29,870 bases of DNA from Monoraphidium neglectum (GCF_000611645.1 NW_014013289.1:1-29870); one strand, 5' to 3'. Positions 1-10,249 are shown, numbered from the stretch's first letter. Made by a program: numbers and translations. The notes: generated from the sequence alone by a model not told the origin.

Positions 1-41
1 CTCCAACCCCCCCCCCCAAAACACAGGGAGGCCGCGCCTAC

Positions 42-870
42 CTGCATGTTAAAGTCGTCCAGCCGCCACTGCACCACATCCATCAGCGTGTCCAGCAGCG
101 CGCGCCTGTGGCTCCCCGCGGCCCCAATTTTGGCCAGCGCCCATGCGGCATTGGCAAGCTCCTGCGGCTGCCAGTCCCCCGGCGCCAGCGACAGCGAGTC
201 CAGCGATTGGCTCAGCAGCTGGTCGACAAACTCGCGCTGCGGCCGCGTGCGCACGCGCAGCCGCGCCCAGCCGACGAGCGCCGACGCGCAGTCGATCGGC
301 TGGAAGGCGCGGAGGCACGTCGCGCCGCGGCGGCACAGCACGCCCAGCACGTCGTCGTCGTGGTGGTCGAGCACGCCGTACGACCAGCACGCCAGCGACA
401 CCGCCCAGGGGTCGAGCTCCTCGCCCTGCCGCAGAATGAGGTCTCCCAGCAGCGCCAGCGCCGGCGACACGTAGTCGTCGCGCGCCGCCTGCTGCGCCTC
501 GCGCGTCGCGAGGCGGGCGGCGCGCAGGCGCCGCACGTACTGGCGGTGGAGGCAGGCGAGGCGGTGCAGCGCCTGGGACGTGTCGCGCGGGCGGAAGGCG
601 CCGGACTCGGAGCGGAGCAGGTCCAGCAGCAGCGGCAGCGTGGTCGCGCTGCGCGGGCGCCGGGGGCGGGGTTGGGGGGATACAGGCGGGAGTGAGTGCT
701 AGGCCAGTGGTGCTTGGCTGCCTGCAGATGCTCTCTCTACCTGCACGTCCAAGCGGGAAAAACATTCGCCCTGCGCTGCTCAGCGGAAAGGCTGGGGCTG
801 CAGCTGAGGCCGCAGGCGCTCTTGCAGTGCGAGTGCCCGGCCACCAGGGGCAGGTCCGAGGGCAGGTGCC
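42..870 (-). CDS. Helical-repeat (RAP/OPR-like) protein, partial
   Basis: Two exons are supported, 870..741 and 648..42. The first ends in AG before a GTAGAG donor, the second begins C|GCG after a CGCAG acceptor, so the joint restores an AGC codon and keeps frame. The second exon ends CAG|GTAGGC at 42, so the gene continues beyond the left edge. The protein holds repeats of the form L-A-N-A-A-W-A-L-A-K-I-G and, upstream, a weaker R-A-N-V-F-P-A-W. Such Ala-Asn-x-x-Trp-Ala repeats are known from algal and apicomplexan RAP/FAST-kinase-like and OPR proteins, which act on RNA in chloroplasts or mitochondria. Neither the RAP domain nor the start lies in the window. Exons upstream of 870 must exist but I could not fix them. 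The family is inferred from repeat style; the reading frame and introns are well supported. Confidence 0.65.
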
Positions 871-2169
871 CTGCTGCTGTCACGAGGGCCGCTCACCCCT
901 TGATCCTCTGCCCTAACCCGGGGACGTGCGCCAGGTCAGCCACGCCGCCCTCCATCACCGCAGAGGGGCCCCCAGGGGCGGCAAAGAGCGAGTGAATGTG
1001 GACGTCTGCGGGCAGGCATGTGGCGCGGCGGTGAGGGGCGGGGGGCGTAGCTTCTTGCGCAGGGCCGAGGCGCTCTCGTTTGTGGCGTTGATGTGTGCTG
1101 CAGGTACGTGTGCAGGTTGCGCCAGTGACAGCCAGGGCTTCATTGGCACCCCCACCAGCCGGCCCAGGCGTGCGTTGAACCTTGAATGGGGGACCCCCCA
1201 CACACCTCCTAGGTGCATGCCCCTGCCCGACGTCGAGGGCGCCTCCAAGTCCTGCTCGACCGCCGCGCACGAAACATGCGGCCGCCATGGCGCCGGATAA
1301 ATGCTGCAAGGTGGGATGGACGTCCTGCGCGGGACATGCGAACGATGACGTTAGCCCTGGTGGCCGGGGCGGCGGCAGCGGCGGCAGACCGTTCGCGCAC
1401 ACTTTGCCGAGGGAGCTCACCTTGGCCTACACCTCGAGCTGAGGCGGCGTTGGATCGCTTCCAAAGCTTCGGGACAGCGTGGCCCCGCCCTATGCGTCTG
1501 AGCAGGTCGCTGCAGCATCGCTGTGCACGTTCTCCAGCCTGTGAACCGCCATCATGCGCCGCCACAGCACAACCATGAAGTATTACAGGTACCAGTAATA
1601 CGATGATATGCTGTCCGGGCCAATGCACGGCCCCAACAGCACGCAGCAAGAGGCTGCCCTATTTGCAGAGCGATACCCCACTCGCCCACGCAGTATACCG
1701 AATGAGCAGGCAGCAAATCACCATGCGCTACAATGCAGCTGCTTTGGGGCTCACGTCGGTCGCGGGGCGTCCCTCAGTCCATAAATGCGCCGCGGTCGAC
1801 TCAGCTGAGCTGTCCTGTATACAGGGCAATTCAATCTATAAGCTTTGCGGCCTAAATAGCGCGGTCGAGCGCGCTGCCAGGTCGCTGACCGCGTCCAATG
1901 TGATCACCGGGTGCACCGAAGGTCTAGAAACGGTGCTGCCTATGCACTATGTAAATAATCAATGGTAACGATAGCCATGCGTTTGCCACTCAGCTGGATG
2001 AATGAAGGAACGCTCAAAGGGGGCTCGCTTCTCACCAGCCACCTTCACCGTTCTCGCTGCAAGCCCACCCTGCGCCTCCTTAGTCGCTCATTGATTACCC
2101 AATGCAAATATTATTTTGCAAGCTATCACTTTCCTCAGCGAAATTCAGCTCGTCCGGAGCCACGCATTG
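871..2169. other. Unresolved 5' region of the repeat-protein gene and upstream intergenic DNA
   Basis: Minus-strand sequence 1420..893 is open in the same frame as the exon at 870..741, but a TGA at 895..893 separates them and no splice pair in the interval keeps phase. Several donor- and acceptor-like sites occur (for example CAAG|GTGAGC near 1418 and CCGCAG near 1001), so unplaced 5' exons may lie here. From about 1450 to 2169 the base composition falls towards AT and I see no coding evidence; it probably holds the divergent promoters of the genes on either side. Confidence 0.4.
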
Positions 2170-2359
2170 ATGGCTCTGCTCGCCTCTCACGCCAGCCAGG
2201 CTCGCCTGGTGGCGCGCTCCCACCGCGTTCAGGCGTCACAATCGCCGCTGTGTGCTTCCCGGATCAGCAGGCGGGGTCTCGCCTGTCGCGCACAGCAGGA
2301 GACCGAGGCAGGCGCTTCTGCCGACACCACACAGCAGGCGGCGCCTGCGAAGCAGCAGG

Positions 2360-2393
<34 letters not shown>

Positions 2394-2568
2394 GCCGGCA
2401 GCTGCGCCAGCGCCGACTGCACCGCTGCTCGCCAAGGGCCAGGGCACCGCTGTTTGGACGGGCGCCATATCCATCATTTTTGGGGTGGCGTACCTGGCCC
2501 TGGTGTTCTTCCTCGACAGCCGCGGCGGCGAGATGCTGCCGCCGCCGCCGGAGGCGTTCCTTCCCTAA
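2170..2568 (+). CDS. Small plastid-type single-TM protein with polyGln linker
   Basis: This is a single-exon frame of 132 residues. I chose the ATG at 2170; an ATG 18 codons upstream (2116) is in frame but gives a less typical leader. Residues 1-45 are rich in Ala, Ser and Arg with almost no acidic residues and end near L-A-C-R-A-Q, as in a chloroplast transit peptide. A Gln-rich stretch (about 60-75) and a Pro/Ala linker follow. One hydrophobic segment (T-A-V-W-T-G-A-I-S-I-I-F-G-V-A-Y) then precedes a short tail ending P-P-P-P-E-A-F-L-P. The conserved-looking part is the TM plus tail, which suggests a small thylakoid or envelope protein. I do not recognise a named family and assign no function. 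A TGTAA signal follows at 2858. Confidence 0.7.
2352..2396 (+). repeat. CAG/CAA run encoding polyGln
   Basis: A run of CAG codons, broken by a GAG and a CAA, lies between the predicted transit peptide and the TM segment of the small membrane protein. Confidence 0.85.
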
Positions 2569-3530
2569 ACAGCGCGTGGCAGAAAGAGCACCACGGAAGG
2601 GCCGGCGCGCTGCTGCACGGTCGCATGGGGGCTGTGGCAACGGCGGCAGCGGTGCGAGGGAGTTGACGTGGCTCAAGAGCACACGTGCTTATTGTAGCAA
2701 CGGGTCTAGCGACCGCATTGAAGCCTGATGCCATTCCTTCTCTACAATTTTGACGAGTTGTTGCTTGTGCGGTGTTGTATTGACACACTTTCGTTGCAAC
2801 GATGAGGTTTTCAGCGGCAGGGACAGGACTGGACGACGATTTGAGCCCCAACCAACTTGTAACGGCCGCAACGTTTGTTTTAATCTACCATCCAATGCAT
2901 TGTTGTGAAGACGACTGTCCAGAGTTGTGCGGGCGAGATGGGGTTGCAGCGCATCAGATGGGTTATAGAATGGATTACCAGACGGTACCGTACTTGTCCA
3001 TTGCAGCGTCCACACATGCAGCCATACACACCCAAACCAATGTGAGTATCTGGAATGAAAGTATAGCTCAACTAGCTTGGAGTCGTAGTCGGCCGTCATT
3101 GTAACACAGGGGGCGTGAAGTGGCAAGTGTGTGGCAAGCAGCTGCTCAAAACGAATGGGATATTCCTGCCCGTACCCATTCTGAAATCTTCATTGTCGGC
3201 GCATTGGCCTGCACTTGCGCAGCCGTGGGCCTGCATGCGGTGACGCGTACTGTAGGGGGGGGGTGCGGAAATCCTGGAGCCGGCGCATCAGTGCAGGTGT
3301 TGCACGCTCGCTACACGGCGCCTTGTCACGCAAAACTCCCTGCAAATCCATTTGCATTGCTCATTGCCCATCACTGCGCTCAACTCAACAAGCGGACCGG
3401 TGGCACAGGAAGGGGACAGCTCTGCCTTGACGCAACGTGTAGTATCAGTAGAAACGTTCAGCAGACTCCATCCTTGAATAGAGAGGGACGCATAGACGCT
3501 GGATGGCCGCTTGCCCACACTGCACAGACA
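2569..3530. other. 3' UTR and intergenic DNA
   Basis: Lower GC than the flanking genes, with no frame of convincing composition on either strand. The first 290 bases are likely the 3' UTR of the upstream gene; the remainder should contain the promoter and leader of the bZIP gene, in which I recognise no clear TATA box. Confidence 0.5.
2858..2862 (+). terminator. TGTAA polyadenylation signal
   Basis: First TGTAA downstream of the stop codon at 2568, about 290 bases away. This pentamer is the usual green-algal poly(A) signal. Confidence 0.5.
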
Positions 3531-4901
3531 ATGAGCGCACCTTCAGGGCCATGGGCGGCGTCGAGGCATCAGAGGTGGGGATGGAAGACGATTCGCTGAG
3601 GCTAGGACGTTTCTACGCGCTACACACCGCGTGTCTCACCCTCGAGTGCCTTTGCAGGTCTTTGAGCGACAGCTGGGCGCTTCTCCATACCTTCAACTTG
3701 GATGACTCGCCGGAGCGGTCTGGACTGCAGGTAGGGACTTGCGTGAGCGGGATGGCTGCCGCGGCTGTGCGCGCTCGCATGTCACTTTGTGTCCCAGCGC
3801 GCCCAGACGTTGCGTCAACAGCACACTCTATGCTGCACTGCGCCCCAGGCGCCTGCAGGCACCGTGCCTCAGCAGGCTGGTGCGCTTGACCATCAGCAGT
3901 CGTTGCCGTTTGGCGTCGGGCAGCCCGATGTGGACGGGGCCGGCAGCGGTGTTGCTGCGCTGTCGCCAAGGGCGGCCGTCAGGCAATCCAGCGACGATGC
4001 TATGCTTGCGAATGGCGGGCCGCTGCAGCCCCCGGAGCGGGCCGGCGGCGACGGCGGCAGCGGCGGGCACCAGCGGCGCAACTCATTCGCACCCGCGCTG
4101 CCCTGCGTGCTGGAGCGGGATTCGGGGGAAACTGGCGCGGCGGGCGCGGATGATGGCAGGTGGGTGGACCTTTCATGCCTGATGGCATCAGGCAGGGTGT
4201 ACGATCGTCTTTGTAATCCCTGAAAAGAACGAGTATTGTGCTCAGGGCCAAGGTGACAAGTGCGGGACAACCCTGGCAGCCTGCATGGTGACCGTGCCTG
4301 GTGGTTTGACCGCGCACCACTGCCCTCCCCTGTTTCCCGGGCTCCGCAGGCCCGCCGCGCCGCCCGGCGACGACAGCGACGAGTTCACGCCCGCCCCCGC
4401 CAAGCGCGCCGGCGCCCGCCGCGGCGCACCCGCCCCCGGCGGCCGCGCGCGGGACGCGCTGCTCGCGCTCGACCCCAAGCGCGTCAAGCGCATCATCGCC
4501 AACCGCCTCAGCGCCGCGCGCTCCAAGGAGCGGCGCGTCAAGTACACCGCAGAGCTGGAGGACCAAGTCCGCGCCCTGGAGGACTCACTGGAGCGCCTCA
4601 CCCGCGACGCCGAGGCGGCGCGCGCGCGCGCGGCCGCCGCGGCCCGCGCGCAGGCCGACGCAGACGGGCGCGCGCTCGGGCTGCAGCAGGTGGTGGCGCA
4701 CGTGAGCGCGGCCAACCAGGCGCTGGCGGCGGAGCTGCTGGAGCTGCAGCGCACGCTGGGCCTGCCGGAGCAGCTGCCGGCGGCGGCGACGGCGGCGGCG
4801 GCGGCGGCGGCGGGGGTCGCAGCGCCGGGCGCGGCCACATCTGCGGCGGCAGGAGTGCTGGCCGCGGGCCAGCTCCAGTCGGCGGCCATAAAACATGAGC
4901 A

Positions 4902-4951
<50 letters not shown>

Positions 4952-5829
4952 TGGATGTCGACATGCTGGGGCCCCACCAAGCGCCGCAGCTGCTGATGCA
5001 GGCCCAACCGCAACCGATGTGGGGCGTGTCAGCGCCGTCGGCGGCGGCCGAGCAGTATGCACACCTGCTGAAGCAGCACGCCCCAGCACCTTTGGGGACG
5101 GCCTGCCAGGCGCCGCAGCCGCCAGTCGCGCTTCCAGAACCGCTGGCCGACCGCGGCGGCGGCGGCGGCGGTGGCGGTGGCGGTGTCTTTGCTGGCGTCG
5201 GAGCCTCGGTGGACGACAGTGCGGCGACGACGCCCTCGGGGTCATGCAGGTCTGCGCGCGTATCAGACAGCTCCCCGCTGCCCACACGCCTGCAGCCGCT
5301 GCTCATGCAGCAACAGCAGCAGCATCACCACCACCAGCAGCAGCAGCAGCAGCAGCAGCATGCGCATCACCAGCGCACCCCCAGCCACCCGCTGCTCCTG
5401 TCGCAGCCGCTCGCGCTCAACCTGGCACTGGGGGGCCCCTTCGGCAGGGCGCGCGGCGACGACGCCGGCGCCGGCGCCGGCTCGTACTACCACCAGCGCT
5501 CCGCCAGTGCAGGCGGCGCGTTCCAGCACGAGGCGGACGGGCCCCTGCTGTTCGGCGACCCCCTAGCGGCGCAGGCGCCCTTGGCCGCGTACAGCCTGCA
5601 GCACCCGGCCGCGGGGGCCGCGGGCGTGTACGCGCCCGCGCCGCTGGCGCCGGCGGCGAGCGCGCCCATGGGGGGCCCACGGCTGGTTGGCACGTACATG
5701 GTCACCACCCTGGGGCCGCCCGGCATGATGGCGCTGGGCGACATCGGCGGCGGCGGGGCCGCGCCGGGCGCTGGCCACCCCCAAGTGGCGATGCCACCGC
5801 CCCTGGCCCCCTTCCCTGGTACTGGCTAG
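3531..5829 (+). CDS. Group I (VIP1-like) bZIP transcription factor
   Basis: Four exons join in phase: 3531-3574, 3658-3730, 3849-4159 and 4350-5829, giving 635 residues. The basic region (about 184-207) reads D-P-K-R-V-K-R-I-I-A-N-R-L-S-A-A-R-S-K. It has N-x7-K where most bZIPs have N-x7-R; that lysine marks plant group I (VIP1/RSG type). A leucine zipper follows (L212, L219, L226). The N-terminus carries short Ser motifs (R-S-L-S-D-S near 15-20 and R-R-N-S-F in exon 3), which resemble kinase/14-3-3 sites that hold plant group I factors in the cytoplasm. The C-terminal 400 residues are low-complexity Gln, Ala, Gly and His and probably activating. I chose the start at 3531 because exon 1 then joins exon 2 to give H-Q-R-S-L-S-D-S. 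DNA binding in the nucleus is expected; targets are unknown. Confidence 0.9.
4900..4950 (+). repeat. CAG run encoding 17 Gln in the bZIP protein
   Basis: Seventeen Gln codons, all CAG except one CAA, lie after the zipper and an Ala-rich stretch. Confidence 0.95.
5308..5362 (+). repeat. CAG/CAC run encoding a Gln-His tract
   Basis: A second low-complexity tract in the bZIP C-terminal region: Gln, His, Gln in sequence, built from CAG, CAA and CAC codons. Confidence 0.9.
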
Positions 5830-6512
5830 TCGCACAAACAGCGTTTGCAGGGCTGTTGTGATTCGCAGCGCTGCCCCCGTGCCGTGGACCAGCCCCGCTG
5901 TGACCCCTGCCGTACTGCCAAATGCTGCATGTGCCCGCTGGCCCTGCCTTGGTCTCCGCCTGTCTGGCGGGTGCAGTGATGACAGTTGCATGGTTGCTCA
6001 AGTGTTGCACTGCAAACCAGGGGTTTCACCCGGCTATGAAGGGGAGGGGCACTTCGAGCATGCAAAAAGCGAAAAGGCGTTGCCAATCTCCAAGCACTCG
6101 GCAAACGTGTGCATCCCCATGCACATTTCCACACCTCCCACAATCCCACAATCAGATCGTGATGGTCAGAGAACAGCTGCACCGGTCCCATTCTTTCACC
6201 CTTTTTTGCACAGACGATTTTGGAAGGGCAGCTATGCCTCTGGGGCGTCCCATACGGCGGGATGTCAGACCAGAGCATGCGCACCCGGGAATTCGGTTGA
6301 ACTCACGCGAAATACCCTTTTGACCTTGACTGCCAACCCCAAGTACGCATGCCCCCCAAAACCATGGAAAACACGTGGCACGCAAGACCGTGTGTAACAA
6401 GCAGTCCTTGTAGCAGAGAACAAACCTTTGCACCCTCAGGATATGCGTGTCTCAGCATCTCCTCTCACGCCGCAGATGCTCACACACCCTCACCCCCGCG
6501 GCGCGCACTCCA
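5830..6512. other. bZIP 3' UTR between convergent genes
   Basis: No coding frame is supported. The stretch lies between the stop codons of two converging genes and holds the plus-strand TGTAA at 6393. I found no minus-strand TGTAA here for DPH4. Confidence 0.5.
6393..6397 (+). terminator. TGTAA polyadenylation signal of the bZIP gene
   Basis: First TGTAA after the bZIP stop codon, implying a 3' UTR of about 570 bases that ends some 115 bases before the stop codon of the convergent DPH4 gene. Confidence 0.55.
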
Positions 6513-7517
6513 CTAGTCCACGCCTGGCGGTTGTCTGTGCAGCCTGACCAAGATGTGGTTGGAGCAGCTGCTGCAGGGCACCACCACCGCCTCCAATTCA
6601 CACAGCTCGTCGTCATCAGGATTGAGGGCGTACACGTCGCCGCAGCGGCACACATAGGTGTACACCTTGCCGCCGCCTGCGTATGACGCGGGGCACAGCG
6701 GCATGGGCACCGTCTAGCCGTGGCCGAGCCAGAGCAAGCGCCAGCACCGAGCGCGTGCTGGATTTGACTGCGGGTTGACGCTCGACCGTGTGGCTCACCC
6801 TGAGGCTCCTCTTCCGCATGCATCTCGTCCAAATCGATCTCGTCTTGCAGCGTGACCACTGATCGCAGCTCCCGCTGGGTGAGGATGCGGTCGTAGCGCG
6901 CGCGCCGCTGCGGGTCGCGCAGCGTCTTGGATGGGGCAACACAGAGCAGGAGAGGGTGCATGGTTTTGGGCCAGGTGAACATGCCACGTGCGCGGATCCT
7001 ACATGTTGCAGAAAGGTTGACAAATAGGACTTTGGTGTGCACACAGCCACAATGGCAATTGCATCGAGATAGGATTGCTATGCATGGCATACCAGGATCG
7101 TGAAATGTATGAAGGCTGCGATGGGGGGGGGGTACCCCACTCGCTTTGAGCACTGAGCTGCTTGCCACCCAGTTGCCACTACACGACCCCAGTGAGACGG
7201 TCACGGCCGACTACGACTCCAAGGTAGATGAGGCACGCTTGGATAACTTTACTACTGGATTGCCCCACCTGCCAGGCAATGTTTAGCGCATGAAAGGCGT
7301 CTCCTGTTGAATTTGCGCTGCCGCCGCCTGCGCTGCTGCTCACCCCGCCTGTCACGTTGGCACAGTCGCCGACACTGATGCTGCTGCTAAAATTATTCGC
7401 ATGACAAAGCCGCTTGTCAGGGTGCAATCGGAGGGCTGTTTGATGATACGCTGCCTTGATTGCGTCGACGGTGGCGTCTCGTGAGACGCCGAGAACGTCG
7501 TAATACGTGCCAGACAT
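6513..7517 (-). CDS. DPH4: DPH4-type J-protein, diphthamide biosynthesis
   Basis: Three exons join in phase: 7517..7269, 6925..6799 and 6676..6513, giving 179 residues. The J domain begins Y-Y-D-V-L-G-V and has H-P-D at 32-34. After exon joining, helix IV reads T-L-R-D-P-Q-R-R-A-R-Y-D-R (84 onwards). The C-terminus is a CSL zinc finger with ligands in C-R-C-G (C135, C137) and C-S-S-C (C160, C163). J domain plus CSL finger is the architecture of DPH4/DNAJC24, an iron- and zinc-binding cochaperone that supports the radical enzyme Dph1-Dph2 in modifying a histidine of elongation factor 2; it acts in the cytosol. Compared with about 149 residues in human, the extra length is mostly a Ser/Gly/Asn-rich insertion of some 35 residues just after H-P-D-K. 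The ATG at 7517 is directly upstream of the J domain. Confidence 0.93.
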
Positions 7518-7832
7518 TTCTGGTCAGTGATTGAGTGAGCTCTGCATCATACACTTACCGTACAGATCACACTAGCTACCGGTCACGCTCATCCCCGAGA
7601 CCTGGAGCGGCAGTGGGCTCGTTGGCAGGATGAGAGCCTTGACACCAAAAAGTCCGTGTGACCTAACATCTGCACGACACTGCTGCTGCAACAAGCACTT
7701 GCTCCCTCCCCCCTCTTGATCCAATGCGTTGACCCGGGTGAGTGCAACGCATTACAGCAGCTGATGAGGGTCGTCCTATGTGAAGGGACAGTATGCACTA
7801 GACGCACCACACGCAGGTACGACACAGGACAA
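7518..7832. other. Intergenic DNA between tandem minus-strand genes
   Basis: About 315 bases between the Asterix stop codon and the DPH4 start. It holds the minus-strand TGTAA of the Asterix gene (7756..7752) and presumably the DPH4 promoter; no TATA-like element is evident. Confidence 0.5.
7752..7756 (-). terminator. TGTAA polyadenylation signal of the Asterix gene
   Basis: TTACA on the plus strand reads TGTAA on the minus strand, about 80 bases past the stop codon at 7833. Confidence 0.6.
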
Positions 7833-8463
7833 TCACGCCGTGGGCGGGGCACCAGCATCGGCGGTTGGCCGCGGTGGGAACAGGGCAGCAAGGCCCCTGG
7901 GACCCGTGTGCAGGTAATTTGCCACCACCCCCATGATGGAGAAGACCACAGCGCTGGCAACATGCTGCATGCCCGACGTGCTCTTGAGGTTGGCGAGGCC
8001 GACGACGCACACCAACACTGCAACCCAGGCCAGGGGCACGTTCTGCGTACAAGAGGCGGCGCATGCGTTGAGTGTGTAGAGGCGGGCTCCGCCCCAGTGG
8101 TTTGTGACGTTCAGGTGTGCGGAGAGTGCGTGCTGCTGCAGCAGCATGCGCCACGTCGGTGCAGCTGCAGTGCACAGCAGCAGCAGCCAACGGCACCAGC
8201 ACCGACATCGCTGTTGGCACCCAATGACAGCAGCCCATCACAGCTGCACGTTGCCTTTGCAGTGCTCTGCGCGCGGCTGCCATACCCCTTTCACATTCTG
8301 CTTGCAGGCGGATGGAAACACCAACCCTCACCTTGAGCATGAATCCCGCCAGACCAACTGCCATGGATATCACCAGATATATGTCGAGGTCGTCATCGGT
8401 CACCAACCGTGGTGGCCTTTCTGCCTCGTCCGGCCGCCGGGGATCACCCCCCACCGTCACAAA
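7833..8463 (-). CDS. Asterix/WDR83OS homologue (PAT complex), start exon missing
   Basis: Two exons are supported, 8463..8332 and 8042..7833, both in phase 0, giving 113 residues and a stop. The first carries G-D-P-R-R-P-D-E-A-E, the N-terminal signature of Asterix (D-P-R-R-P-x-K/E), then D-L-D-I-Y-L and the first hydrophobic helix, ending F-M-L-K before GTGAGG. The second starts after GTACGCAG with N-V-P-L-A-W-V-A-V-L-V and holds two more hydrophobic stretches, including V-F-S-I-M-G-V-V-A-N-Y-L. Asterix and CCDC47 form the PAT complex, an ER intramembrane chaperone for multipass proteins. The length fits (106 in human). No ATG lies in frame just before D-P-R-R; a short 5' exon such as M-S-G-K-A-S-S near 8692 is possible, but its donor phase does not match, so the start is unresolved. 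Confidence 0.85.
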
Positions 8464-9191
8464 CTGCAGAGCGCGTTGCGCAACAGAGCGCAGGTGCGGC
8501 AGCAGCGTTGCGCACAGCTTGAGCGAATGTTCGTTTGTGTGCCGGTTGCACAAAAGTTTCAGTGGCAGCTGCGGAACCCAGACCGCAGTGTTGCAGGAGC
8601 AAGCGGCAAACATGTGATCACACACCAACTGCCGGAACCCCCGCCCCTGAATACCGCTGTGCAATGCACCCGCTGCTTGCCTTGCCGCTCATGTGCGCCT
8701 CCTTGGTGCGCTTGTGCTCTTGCTGTGTTGTCCGTTCCGCACCCGTCCCGCGTCTTGCTGGCAGCTCTTGGCTTTGCTACCACTGGTATTGCTTAAATGC
8801 TCACAACGTCTTTAACCCTGCCAGGACAGCACAGGGAACAGGTGAAGTGTGGTTCAGTTGCCTCTTGTCTGCATAGACTGATCTGAATCAGATGTGTGTT
8901 GCGTGTTAGAAACAGAAATGAATGTCTCTGCAAGGCAACATCAATATGGAGGAGAGTCATTCCTATAGTTCAGCCAGATCGTCACTTACCCATCGCGGCA
9001 GGTGTCATGGCAATGAGTGCTGATGAGATGGCTTACTGTGACGATCAATTTCGAACACGAACACATCGTATTTGATAGGCTGATGGCAGTGAGGCATCCC
9101 AATCTCGCCGCAGTTCTATATCAGCCTTGCGTGACACCTGAGACGTGCTGTGCAGCAGCGATAACCATCACTGTCCTCCCCATCACTCATC
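8464..9191. other. Divergent upstream region
   Basis: Lies between the 5' ends of the minus-strand Asterix gene and a plus-strand membrane-protein gene. It should contain the missing Asterix start exon and both promoters. Roughly 8800-9100 is AT-richer and non-coding in appearance. No TATA box is convincing. Confidence 0.4.
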
Positions 9192-10249
9192 ATGCAAGCG
9201 GCAAATGGGCTGCAGCGGGCACCCCGCAGCGCCAGCAGCGCAATGCAGATGTTGCCACGCGCGCTGGAAGTATGCGGCCGGCGCGCCCTGAGCTGGCAGC
9301 GGCGGCAGCCGCGGCTGCAACTGCACCCACTGGCGTACACTGGCACCTATACAGACGGCTTCACGCCCTTGGACGATCCACCAAACCAGCGGGTGCGCAG
9401 CTGGGACCAGACTTGACCTGCCCCATCAAGAGGCGACAGGAGGTAGCAGTGATTTCCACATGCGGCTTTGACCATCCTTCTCTACGACAACTTCCACTCA
9501 CAGGATCTCCTGGAGCGCGCCTTTGAGTTCTGCGGGGCCGCCTGCGGCAGCGCCGCCAGCGTTGCCGTCGCCCGCGCGGCGGACGTGCTGCAGGCCCTGG
9601 TGCCGCCCTCGACGCCCCGCAGCAAGGTGGAGACAGCCGTGAAGGGCGCGCTGGCGCTGCTTGTGCTGGCGCTGGTCAAGGGCGTGCTATCTGTGAGTGC
9701 ATTTTGTGGCTTTGGGCTGCACGCTTGGTTTGGTGGCCGTGGTCCCCAGCAACAGCGGCAGCCCTGAGAAGAGGATACAGACCAGCTTCACCTAGCGCCA
9801 GCAGACATTCCGCTCGTGCTGCCTTGCTGACAATGCGTGCTGACCTTGCACCTCTGCGGTCCCTCTGTGTGCAGGTCGTGCTGGTGCTGGGCGTGGTGGT
9901 GCTGATGCTGTACGTCGCGACGCAGCTGTTTGGCTGGGATGTGTCTCTGGACCGCAACAGGCAGCCCGTCGGCCAGTGGTCCACAGGCAGCGGCGTCTGG
10001 CAGCAGCAGCAGCACCACCACCACCACCAACAGCAGCAGCAGGCGCCGCCGCAGCAGCAACCGCAGCAGCAACAGCATGGACCACAGCACCAGCAGCAGC
10101 AGCAGCAGCATGGGGGGGCGCAGGGTCACCCGCAGCAGCCTCGCTACGGCACGGGACCTTCAGGCCAGGGCTGGCAGCAGCCATGGCACAGCGCCTCTAC
10201 GCAGGGCCATGGCCCGTTGCAGGACGACGTTATTGACGTGTGGCGCTAA
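9192..10249 (+). CDS. Unknown membrane protein with hydrophobic hairpin and Gln/His tail
   Basis: Three exons join in phase 0: 9192-9392, 9504-9692 and 9875-10249, giving 254 residues. Residues 1-50 are rich in Arg, Ala and Ser with few acids, as in an organelle presequence. Exon 2 encodes D-L-L-E-R-A-F-E-F-C-G-A-A and a hydrophobic run. That run joins exon 3 (V-V-L-V-L-G-V-V-V-L-M-L-Y) to make about 36 nearly continuous hydrophobic residues broken by one Lys, so probably two TM helices in a tight hairpin. After F-G-W-D-V-S-L-D-R the tail is Gln, His and Pro repeats, ending D-D-V-I-D-V-W-R. The exon 1 donor (CGG|GTGCGC) is a modest consensus, and an alternative first exon is possible. I do not recognise the family; plastid or mitochondrial inner membrane is a guess. 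Confidence 0.6.
9999..10112 (+). repeat. CAG/CAC-rich tract encoding Gln and His
   Basis: Successive CAG and CAC codon runs, with Pro interruptions, in the last exon of the unknown membrane protein. Confidence 0.9.

Noticed and set aside
893..895. Selenocysteine reading of the TGA before the repeat-protein exon
   Set aside because: Algae do use selenocysteine, but this protein type is not known to contain it and I see no evidence of a SECIS element.
4242..5306. 354-codon minus-strand frame opposite the bZIP gene
   Set aside because: It consists of Ser/Ala/Cys-rich and polyCys sequence, which is the mirror of CAG-rich plus-strand coding; the plus frame has the conserved bZIP domain.
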